Positions 14,764 to 19,939 of a stretch of 19,939 nucleotides of DNA are shown one piece after another (within the stretch, counting starts at the first letter, position 1; each line of letters begins with the position of its first letter). The translations under genes and the position numbers were made by a program. The notes under the pieces were generated by a model. It was not told the origin of the DNA and searched no databases. It saw nothing but the letters and a program-made list of their open reading frames with translations. The stretch covers positions 1 to 19,939 of the forward strand of contig JAISKU010000015.1 of the NCBI GenBank assembly GCA_031261245.1. Reading direction: 5' to 3'. The DNA comes from Oscillospiraceae bacterium (GTDB lineage: Bacteria > Bacillota > Clostridia > Oscillospirales > Oscillospiraceae).

Positions 14764-14883
14764 TTACTTCGCGGTCTGCTTCGCGGGACTCGTGTTCTGG
14801 GACGTGTTCTGATTTTGCTCCTGCTGCGTGGAATTTTGGCTCTTTGAGGACTGCTCCTGCGTCTTTGACTTGTTCTTCGACAT
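14764..14883 (-). CDS. 39-residue Q/S/N/K-rich small protein
   Basis: Not recognised. The peptide begins MSKNKSKTQEQ and is almost entirely Gln, Ser, Asn, Lys and Thr, without hydrophobic core, Cys or membrane segment, so it is probably disordered. Evidence that it is real: a perfect AAAGGAGG site nine bases before the ATG, an extended -10 promoter (TGGTATAAT) further upstream, and a hairpin after the stop. The composition recalls gamma-type small acid-soluble spore proteins (Gln/Asn/Ser/Lys-rich, no hydrophobics), fitting an endospore former. It lacks their repeats and is basic, so this is only a suggestion. It stands alone between two genes on its own promoter. Confidence 0.72.
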   Translation of the reverse strand: MSKNKSKTQEQSSKSQNSTQQEQNQNTSQNTSPAKQTAK

Positions 14884-14937
14884 GGCGTTGCACCTCCTTT
14901 GAAAATGTCAATGGTATTTTGCTCCGCGGCGGGGGAA

Positions 14938-14946
14938 ATTATACCA
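14938..14946 (-). promoter_or_regulatory. Extended -10 promoter of the 39-residue mini-gene
   Basis: TGGTATAAT on the minus strand, with only a weak -35 (TTATGT). The leader would be about 48 bases, ending in AAAGGAGG. The same GTGGTATAATT string occurs at the tyrosine recombinase promoter. Confidence 0.55.
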
Positions 14947-14971
14947 CTTTCCGCCCGCCGCACATAAATTG

Positions 14972-15000
14972 TTGCAAGAATTGTGATTGTGTGCTACAAT
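14972..15000 (+). promoter_or_regulatory. Sigma-A promoter of yebC
   Basis: TTGCAA (14972-14977), a 17-base spacer and TACAAT (14995-15000), both close to consensus. The start of transcription would be near 15007, giving a leader of about 27 bases that contains AAGGAGAG (15019-15026). Confidence 0.75.
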
Positions 15001-15033
15001 GATTGCCGGAAAACTGTTAAGGAGAGATTGTTT

Positions 15034-15765
15034 ATGTCCGGACACTCAAAATGGCACAATATTCAGAAAACGAAGAACGCCGCCGACGCGAAGAGGGGAC
15101 AGGCGTTCACCAAAATCGCCCGCGAGATGATCGTCGCGGTCAAGGAGGGAGGGAGCGGCGACCCCGTGAACAACTCGCGCCTCGCCGCCGTCATCGCGAA
15201 GGCAAAGGCCGCAAACATGCCGAACGACAACATCAAGCGCACGATTGAAAAGGCGCTCGGCAGCGCGGGCGGGGACAGCTACGAATCCGTCACGTACGAG
15301 GGCTACGGCCCGCAGGGCGTCGCCGTGATTGTCGAGGCGATGACGGACAACCGCAACCGCACGGCGTCGGAGGTTCGCCACGCGTTTGACAAGTACGGCG
15401 GGAACATGGGCGCCGTCGGCAGCGTCGCGTGGAGCTTTGACAAAAAGGGCGTAATCATCGTCGATAACGAGGACGGCGACATTGAGGAGGACAAGATGCT
15501 CGAGGACGCGCTCGAGGCGGGCGCGGACGACGTGTCCACAGAGGGCGAGGTGTACGAGGTGTACACGCCGCCGGAGGAGGTGGCCGCGGCCTCCGACGCG
15601 CTCGAAAAGCTCGGGTACAAATTCCTGTCGGCGCAGGCGGAGATGGTGCCGCAAAACTACATCAAGCTCACGGACGCGGACGATGTAAAGAACATGGAGA
15701 AAATGCTCGAAATTCTCGAGGACAACGACGACGTGCAGAACGTCTGGCACAATTATGAGGAATAA
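15034..15765 (+). CDS. yebC: YebC/PmpR family protein (TACO1-like)
   Basis: Member of the YebC/TACO1 family, annotated as a transcription regulator and more recently tied to translation of difficult (for example proline-rich) sequences. It is cytoplasmic. The N-terminus MSGHSKWHNIQKTKNAADAKRGQAFTKIAREM is diagnostic, and NNSRLAAVIAKAKAANMPNDNIKRTIEKALG follows; the length of 243 residues is standard. The start at 15034 is set by AAGGAGAG (15019-15026) and by the family N-terminus; the frame stays open 17 codons further upstream, across the promoter. It is followed after 31 bases by an SDR gene with its own ribosome binding site. Confidence 0.96.
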   Translation: MSGHSKWHNIQKTKNAADAKRGQAFTKIAREMIVAVKEGGSGDPVNNSRLAAVIAKAKAANMPNDNIKRTIEKALGSAGGDSYESVTYEGYGPQGVAVIVEAMTDNRNRTASEVRHAFDKYGGNMGAVGSVAWSFDKKGVIIVDNEDGDIEEDKMLEDALEAGADDVSTEGEVYEVYTPPEEVAAASDALEKLGYKFLSAQAEMVPQNYIKLTDADDVKNMEKMLEILEDNDDVQNVWHNYEE

Positions 15766-15796
15766 TCAATAAATTTATTATAGGAGGAAGAATTAC

Positions 15797-16822
15797 ATGG
15801 CAGGATTTTTAGAGGGGCGCGTGGCGGTCGTCGCGGGCTCAGGACAGGGGATAGGCCGCGCGATTGCGATGAAATTCGCGTCCGAGGGCGCAAAGGTCGT
15901 CACAAACAACACGAAAAAGGGCTCTCTGGCGAAGTCGATGGTCAGCGATGAGAAGTATGAGAAGCTCACCGAGGAGCAGAAGAAGTGGTTCGCGGAGAAG
16001 TACGCGCAGGAGAACGGCGACGCGGAGACGACGGCCGCCGCGATAAAGGCCGCCGGCGGCGAGGCCACGCCGTGCTACGCGGACATCACAAAGGAGGCGG
16101 ACTGCAAGCGCCTGATCGACGCCGCCGTCGAGACATACGGGAAAATCGACATCCTGTGCAGCGTCGCGGGACGCTTCGGCGTCTCCGACTTTGAGGACAT
16201 CACCGAGGAGCTGTGGGACAAGATTTTCGACGTGAAGCCCAAGGGCTACTTCTACCTGATGAAGTACGCGATACCGTACATGAAAAAGCAGGGCTACGGC
16301 CGCATACTCAACTGCGCGTCGCCCGCGTTCATGGGCGACACGATCAAGCACGCGGAATACTGTGCGTCCAACGCCGGCGTAGTCGGTCTGACGCGCGCCG
16401 CCGCAAAGGAATTCTGGTCAAACGGAATCCGCGTCAACACGTTCTGCCCGGCCGCCCGCACACGCGCCGCGTATGAGATAGAGACGCTGCGCCAGCAGGC
16501 GGAGTCCGAGGGGAAGAGCCTCACGGCGCCCGACACGACGATGTTCTCGTATGAGAGCAATATGCCGCCCGAGAACGTGGCGCCGTTCATCACGTACCTC
16601 GCGTCGGAAAAGTCCGAAAAGGTCAGCGGCACGACGTTCCTCGTCATCGGCAATATGGTAGCGATGGTTCCGGATCCGGCGATCTTCACCTCGCCGATGC
16701 TCGTTAAGGAATCCGCCGACCCGTGGGACGTGGCGGAAGTGGGGGAGAAGGCGGAGGCGAAATTCTTCGCGAACTACCGCTCAATCGCCGACCCGACCCC
16801 GCCGCCGATGCCGGGAAAGTAA
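15797..16822 (+). CDS. SDR family oxidoreductase with altered catalytic residues
   Basis: NAD(P)-dependent short-chain dehydrogenase/reductase fold, 341 residues, longer than the usual 250 because of an insert at about 40-80 and a C-terminal extension after 290. The Rossmann motif is GSGQGIG (14-20; the usual preceding Thr-Gly reads Ala-Gly). Ser175 (NCAS) and Tyr188 are in the catalytic positions. The Lys of YxxxK is Asn192 (YCASNAG), and the tetrad Asn on the helix before it (usually VN-x-x-G) is Lys147 (VKPKG). The NAG motif reads VAG (123-125). This could be a compensated active site or a binding-only paralogue. The substrate is unknown. GGAGG is seven to eleven bases before the ATG. It is probably read from the yebC promoter or one in the short gap, and is followed by the zinc-ribbon gene. 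Confidence 0.87.
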   Translation: MAGFLEGRVAVVAGSGQGIGRAIAMKFASEGAKVVTNNTKKGSLAKSMVSDEKYEKLTEEQKKWFAEKYAQENGDAETTAAAIKAAGGEATPCYADITKEADCKRLIDAAVETYGKIDILCSVAGRFGVSDFEDITEELWDKIFDVKPKGYFYLMKYAIPYMKKQGYGRILNCASPAFMGDTIKHAEYCASNAGVVGLTRAAAKEFWSNGIRVNTFCPAARTRAAYEIETLRQQAESEGKSLTAPDTTMFSYESNMPPENVAPFITYLASEKSEKVSGTTFLVIGNMVAMVPDPAIFTSPMLVKESADPWDVAEVGEKAEAKFFANYRSIADPTPPPMPGK

Positions 16823-16842
16823 AATCGAAAGGGGACAGGCAC

Positions 16843-17004
16843 ATGACAAAGCACTGCGATAATTGCAACGAGGATTACGAGCGCGCGTTGAAAAAGTGCC
16901 CTGTTTGCGGAGAAAAGCTCAAGGAGCATTACACCGAAGAGGAAATGGCGCAGATACAAAAAGAAAACGATGACGTCGCGGCAATCACGACAATGCTCTG
17001 GTAA
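16843..17004 (+). CDS. Small zinc-ribbon protein (53 residues)
   Basis: Not assigned to a named family. Two CxxC pairs, C6-D-N-C9 and C20-P-V-C23, form a short zinc-ribbon-like knuckle of the kind found in small nucleic-acid or protein adaptors. The rest is an acidic helix (HYTEEEMAQIQKENDDVAAI). The frame is open upstream, overlapping the SDR gene, but the ATG at 16843 has GAAAGGGGA (16827-16835) eight bases before it. It lies 20 bases after the SDR gene on the same strand and before a strong terminator, so the two are likely co-transcribed. Confidence 0.8.
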   Translation: MTKHCDNCNEDYERALKKCPVCGEKLKEHYTEEEMAQIQKENDDVAAITTMLW

Positions 17005-17020
17005 CAAAGTCCGGTCTATA

Positions 17021-17050
17021 AACACAGCGGGGCTTTTGCCCCGCTGTGTT
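17021..17050. terminator. Strong bidirectional terminator
   Basis: Perfect 13-bp stem (AACACAGCGGGGC / GCCCCGCTGTGTT) with loop TTTT, between the zinc-ribbon gene and the convergent tyrosine recombinase gene, two bases before the latter's stop. T-rich ends are present on the plus side. Confidence 0.9.
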
Positions 17051-17052
17051 TT

Positions 17053-18063
17053 CTACTTGTCCTTGTCCCCGGATTTTTCCCCCGCCAGCGGCGACCTCAG
17101 CGCCGCCTCGCGCAGGCTGTCCTTCTCCACGTGCGTGTAAATTTGCGTAGTGTTCAGGTTCTCGTGCCCCAGCAGCTCCTGAAGCGTCCGCACGTCCACG
17201 CCGTTTTGCAGCAACAGCGTCGCCGCGGTGTGCCTCAGCTTGTGCGCCGAATAGCCCTTGCGCTCAAGCCCCGCGTCGAGCAGATGCTTCTTCACGAGGT
17301 CATGGACGGTCGTGCGCCCTACGCGCCCGCCGTTGCGCGAGATGAAAAGCGCCCGCGCGTCCTTCGGCCTCGACAGCTTGCGCACCTCGAGATAGCCGTT
17401 TATCGCGGCCACGCACGCCTCGTTGAGGAACACGACGCGCTCCTTGTTGCCCTTGCCTAAAACGCGGAGCGAATCCGGCGCGATGTCGTTCAGATTCAGC
17501 CCGATGAGCTCGGAAATCCGCAGCCCGCAGTTGAGAAAAAGCGTCAGAATACAGTAGTCGCGCTCGCGGTTTTGCCCCTGCACGGACTCTAAAAGTTTGC
17601 GGCTGTCGTCGAGCGACAGATAGCGGGGGAGAGTGCGCGGAATTTTCGGCGAATCGAGGTCTAAAACAGGGTTTTCGTCGAGTAACTTGGTTTTAACTGT
17701 CAAATATTTGTAAAAAGAGCGAATCGCCGAAATTTTCCGCGCCCGCGCCTTTGCGCCGAGCCCGTAGTCCGTGTTGGGACTGTTCGGGCGCGTCGGCCGC
17801 GCGCGTGAGAGAAAGGTGAGAAACTCGTACACGTCGGTGAGCGTGACGGACGCGATTAGCGGCAGCCCGACGTCGGAGATCGCAATCGAGTCAAAGTCAG
17901 CGTCGCGCGGCGCGAGATTTTTTTGCAGCTTCAAAAACCGGAAGAACATCCGCAGGTCGAGGAAATACTCGTCGGCGGTTTTTTTTGAGTGTCCGCGGAT
18001 AGTCTCGTGGTACGAGAGAAAATCCCGCAGTATCTCCGGGGCGTCGTCGCGGTAGTCGGACAT
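17053..18063 (-). CDS. Tyrosine recombinase (XerC/XerD-like)
   Basis: Site-specific tyrosine recombinase. The catalytic set is complete: R182 (CGLRISEL), Lys204 in GKGNKER, H274-x-x-R277 (HKLRHT), H300 (LLGHENLNT) and nucleophile Y309 (IYTHV). The N-terminal core-binding domain has an additional segment at about 50-110, making 336 residues against about 300 for XerC/XerD. It may be the chromosomal dimer resolvase or an accessory recombinase; no dif-like site or mobile-element cargo is visible beside it. The ATG at 18063 is chosen for the GGAG (18073-18076) nine bases upstream; ATGs at 18069 and 18081 are alternatives. Its 5' leader contains REP-like copy C. Confidence 0.92.
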   Translation of the reverse strand: MSDYRDDAPEILRDFLSYHETIRGHSKKTADEYFLDLRMFFRFLKLQKNLAPRDADFDSIAISDVGLPLIASVTLTDVYEFLTFLSRARPTRPNSPNTDYGLGAKARARKISAIRSFYKYLTVKTKLLDENPVLDLDSPKIPRTLPRYLSLDDSRKLLESVQGQNRERDYCILTLFLNCGLRISELIGLNLNDIAPDSLRVLGKGNKERVVFLNEACVAAINGYLEVRKLSRPKDARALFISRNGGRVGRTTVHDLVKKHLLDAGLERKGYSAHKLRHTAATLLLQNGVDVRTLQELLGHENLNTTQIYTHVEKDSLREAALRSPLAGEKSGDKDK

Positions 18064-18084
18064 TTTCATCAACTCCAACATCGA

Positions 18085-18107
18085 GTAGGGGCGCGCATTG
18101 CGCGTCC
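18085..18107 (+). repeat. REP-like element copy C (leader of the recombinase gene)
   Basis: Third copy of the 23-nt unit (GTAG foot, eight-bp stem, ATT loop), identical to copies A and B over the unit and similar to copy B for about ten more bases. It lies between the extended -10 of the recombinase gene and its start codon, so the hairpin would be near the 5' end of that mRNA. Confidence 0.85.
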
Positions 18108-18114
18108 ACGGTGA

Positions 18115-18123
18115 ATTATACCA
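18115..18123 (-). promoter_or_regulatory. Extended -10 promoter of the tyrosine recombinase gene
   Basis: TGGTATAAT on the minus strand, no good -35 (TAGACT, 18 bases upstream). The start of transcription would be near 18108, exactly at the edge of REP-like copy C. Confidence 0.5.
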
Positions 18124-18160
18124 CGCCCGCGGCGGGGAAGTCTATTGACAGATTCACTAA

Positions 18161-18192
18161 AAACCGAACAAAATAAAAATTTTGTTCGGTTT
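18161..18192 (-). terminator. Terminator after the HD-domain gene
   Basis: Perfect 14-bp A/T-rich stem (AAACCGAACAAAAT / ATTTTGTTCGGTTT) with a four-base loop, about 20 bases after the HD gene stop, followed on the minus strand by a short T run. It separates the HD gene from the recombinase gene downstream. Confidence 0.75.
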
Positions 18193-18211
18193 AGGGGAGC
18201 GAAAAGCCGCT

Positions 18212-18913
18212 TTACTCCAACAACCCCTCGATAAGCCCGCGATTTTGATAACAAACCGCCACCTCGGATAGCATACTGTTATAAAATGAAATCGCGGACT
18301 TTTGCCGTTCCGCCGCAATTTCCTTTGCTCGGTCTGTGTAGAATCTGTCGTAGATATTTTCAAGCTTAAATTTATACTCCTGAAAAAACGACGGCGTGTC
18401 GTCGCTTCCGTCAGAAACCGAGCCGTCATCGCGCAATGTATACAGCGGTTCCGATACTTGCCCTTTGTAGAAAATCGTCCGCGCGATTCCGAGCGTTCCC
18501 GTTACGTCCAGTTTGTCTGAATCGAACAGGATTTTCGCCTCCAAACTCGCGGGCGGATTGTCGTTGCGGTATCTGTGCGTTAGAACGCACTCGGAAATGT
18601 GCACCGCGGAACTCTCCGGCCAGCCGTTTTCGCGCAGCCATTTATACGCCTTTTCGCGGCCGACTTGCGCGTGGTCGAGCTTGGGATTTTCAAATTGTTC
18701 CGCCCGTCCGATATCGTGCAGCAGACAGGCCGGAATCAGTATATCAAAATCTACGTCCGACTCCCGCGCGGCAATATCCAGAGCAAGATACAGGACTCTG
18801 TAAACGTGGTCCCGGTCGTGCGCGCTGTCCGTCATACAGCTGCGCATGTACGCTTCGATTTTTTGATATGTTTTTCTATCCAAGACAATTTTCTCCCAAC
18901 AATCAACTCTCAT
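18212..18913 (-). CDS. HD-domain phosphohydrolase
   Basis: Metal-dependent phosphohydrolase of the HD superfamily, 233 residues, YedJ-like in layout. Metal ligands are visible: H36 (HDRDHVYRV), H66-D67 (LLHDIGR) and the late Asp in FDSDKLD (131-135). Substrates of this branch are mostly unknown; nucleotides are a common guess. The ATG at 18913 is chosen over an upstream TTG, with GGAG about eleven bases before it. The base composition is more A/T-rich than its neighbours. It is divergent from the 45-residue Cys-rich gene, with only 42 bases between the starts, and ends at the terminator at 18161-18192. Confidence 0.87.
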   Translation of the reverse strand: MRVDCWEKIVLDRKTYQKIEAYMRSCMTDSAHDRDHVYRVLYLALDIAARESDVDFDILIPACLLHDIGRAEQFENPKLDHAQVGREKAYKWLRENGWPESSAVHISECVLTHRYRNDNPPASLEAKILFDSDKLDVTGTLGIARTIFYKGQVSEPLYTLRDDGSVSDGSDDTPSFFQEYKFKLENIYDRFYTDRAKEIAAERQKSAISFYNSMLSEVAVCYQNRGLIEGLLE

Positions 18914-18955
18914 ATTTCCCGCAACTCCGCGCAAACTACACCCGGAGGCGATTCA

Positions 18956-19093
18956 ATGATTCCGTGCACCGAGCAATGCATATACCAGCGCGACGGCACG
19001 TGCCGTCTGCGGCGCGCCGCGACCGGCGGCGACGGCAAAAACGCCGCCTCAAGCTGCGCGCACTACATCGAAAAGCGCGGCGGCTCCAGATAA
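18956..19093 (+). CDS. 45-residue Cys-rich protein
   Basis: Short protein with CTEQCIYQRDGTC at its start and a further Cys in SSCAHYIEK, a four-Cys layout suggesting a small zinc or iron-sulfur fold. Similar short proteins with a CIYQxxGxCxL core occur widely in Clostridia; their function is not known to me. GGAGG (18944-18948) is seven bases before the ATG, an ideal site. The TAA stop lies in the loop of a terminator hairpin. It is convergent with leuS and divergent from the HD-domain gene. Confidence 0.82.
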   Translation: MIPCTEQCIYQRDGTCRLRRAATGGDGKNAASSCAHYIEKRGGSR

Positions 19094-19103
19094 CGGGAGC
19101 CGC
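19080..19103. terminator. Terminator shared by the Cys-rich gene and leuS
   Basis: Eight-bp stem (GCGGCTCC / GGAGCCGC is the core) with a loop that contains the stop codon of the Cys-rich gene, followed by GCCTTTTATTT on the plus strand. It also lies just after the leuS stop on the other strand. Confidence 0.72.
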
Positions 19104-19108
19104 GCCTT

Positions 19109-19939
19109 TTATTTCACAATCAGATTTATCAGCTTGTTCTTCACGACAATCGTGCGCACAATCTCCTTACCGTCAACGAGCTTCGCAATCCTATCGTCCG
19201 CGAGCGCCGCGGCGACGACCGTCCCGTCGTCGGCGTCCGCCGCGATTCTTATCGTGCCCTTGAGCTTCCCGCCGACCTGCACGGCAATCTCGCGCTCCTC
19301 GTCGAGGGTTTTTGATTCGTCGAACGACGGCCACGGCGCGGTCGCCGCAGTACCCTTGAAGCCCTGCAACTCCCACAGCTCCTCCGCGACGTGCGGCGCG
19401 AACGGCGACAGCAGACTCAGCAGCGCCCTGATATCGCCGCGCGACGGCGGCGCGTCGTAGAAGTCGTTTATCAGGCTCATAAGCGTGGCGATGGCCGTGT
19501 TGAACTTCATGCTCTCAATGTCGTCGCCGACCTTTTTTATCGCGCGGTGGACGGCCTTTTCGTGCGCCGAGGAATACTCGTTTTCCTTGCCCTGCAACGG
19601 CTTTTCAGCGAGATTCCATATCCTGTCGAGAAAGCGCTTGCAGCCCTTTACGGCGTTCGACGACCACGGCGCGGCCTTTTCAAAGTCGCCGATGAACATG
19701 ATGTACAGCCTAAGCGTGTCCGCGCCGAACTCGTTTACGATATCATTCGGGTTGATGACGTTCCCGCGCGACTTTGACATCTTCTGTCCGTCCTCGCCGA
19801 GTATCATGCCGTGCGACGTGCGCTTTTTGTACGGCTCCGACGTCGGCACGACGCCGATATCGTACAAAAACTTGTGCCAGAACCGCGAGTACAGCAGGTG
19901 CAGCGTCGTGTGCTCCATGCCGCCGTTGTACCAGTCCAC
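19109..19939 (-). CDS. leuS: Leucyl-tRNA synthetase, C-terminal part
   Basis: Class I leucyl-tRNA synthetase; attaches leucine to its tRNA in the cytoplasm. Only the last 276 residues are in the window, and the true start is outside. The first residues (DWYNGGMEHTTLHLLYSRFWHKFLYD) are the conserved catalytic-core end, and the KMSKS loop follows at about residues 53-57 of this fragment. The anticodon-binding helical domain (about 120-215) and the C-terminal tRNA-contact domain ending in NKLINLIVK complete it. The GTG at the window edge is an internal Val codon, not a start. It ends at a terminator shared with the Cys-rich gene. Confidence 0.96.
   Translation of the reverse strand: MDWYNGGMEHTTLHLLYSRFWHKFLYDIGVVPTSEPYKKRTSHGMILGEDGQKMSKSRGNVINPNDIVNEFGADTLRLYIMFIGDFEKAAPWSSNAVKGCKRFLDRIWNLAEKPLQGKENEYSSAHEKAVHRAIKKVGDDIESMKFNTAIATLMSLINDFYDAPPSRGDIRALLSLLSPFAPHVAEELWELQGFKGTAATAPWPSFDESKTLDEEREIAVQVGGKLKGTIRIAADADDGTVVAAALADDRIAKLVDGKEIVRTIVVKNKLINLIVK

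Noticed and set aside
18145..18150. Perfect TTGACA on the plus strand
   Set aside because: There is no suitable -10 box 16-18 bases downstream, and the genes on both sides are on the minus strand; the stretch downstream is the HD-gene terminator.
17053..18192. Tyrosine recombinase region as an integrative element with attachment sites
   Set aside because: No direct repeats, tRNA gene end, excisionase or cargo genes were found; the neighbours are ordinary chromosomal genes.
19937..19939. GTG at the minus-strand window edge as a start codon for leuS
   Set aside because: It is an internal Val in the conserved synthetase core; the N-terminal half of LeuS must lie beyond the window.

Overview
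The window looks like a piece of chromosome from a high-GC, endospore-forming Firmicute, most likely an uncultured member of the Clostridia. Support: three genes known only from endospore formers (ylbJ, yqfC, yqfD), the firmicute order yqfC-yqfD-phoH-ybeY-era-recO, strong AGGAGG-type ribosome binding sites and sigma-A-like promoters. Codons are strongly biased to G/C at third positions. The putative transposase gene, the second half of the lipoprotein gene and the HD-domain gene look richer in A/T than their neighbours. No rRNA, tRNA, CRISPR array, complete insertion sequence or origin was seen, and no gene-free stretch exceeds 300 bases.

Layout. Bases 1-1223 (minus) hold an ABC exporter cut by the window edge, and 1285-2445 (minus) the sporulation membrane protein YlbJ. 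Divergent from ylbJ is a tight plus-strand cluster from 2534 to 10688: yqfC, yqfD, phoH, ybeY, era, a REP-associated tyrosine transposase (RAYT), recO, mutS2 and a frameshifted lipoprotein gene. A bidirectional terminator closes it. Next come a minus-strand pair (PaaI-type thioesterase and UroD/MtaA-like protein, overlapping by ATGA), a divergent ABC-F ATPase whose promoter implies a leaderless mRNA, a minus-strand flavin-type PPOX protein, and a 39-residue Q/S/N/K-rich minus-strand mini-gene. Then follow yebC, an SDR oxidoreductase and a 53-residue zinc-ribbon protein (plus), a tyrosine recombinase and an HD-domain protein (minus), a 45-residue Cys-rich protein (plus), and the 3' end of leuS (minus).

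How the genes fit together. The cluster from yqfC combines a spore-envelope pair with rRNA/ribosome maturation (PhoH, YbeY, Era) and DNA repair or collided-ribosome quality control (RecO, MutS2). yebC and the ABC-F gene add translation-related functions. leuS is housekeeping.

The most notable signal is a REP-like element: a GTAG foot followed by an 8-bp stem and 3-nt loop, 23 nt in all. It occurs three times. Two copies lie inside the RAYT coding sequence in opposite orientations (26 bp identical), where they are translated as part of the protein. The third forms the 5' leader of the tyrosine recombinase gene. The GTAG foot plus hairpin is the anatomy known for substrates of REP-associated transposases, so this looks like an enzyme whose own gene carries its putative substrate in-frame. 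Other points to check are an SDR with exchanged catalytic Asn/Lys, a RecO without its zinc-finger cysteines, the leaderless ABC-F gene and the A7 frameshift in the lipoprotein gene.
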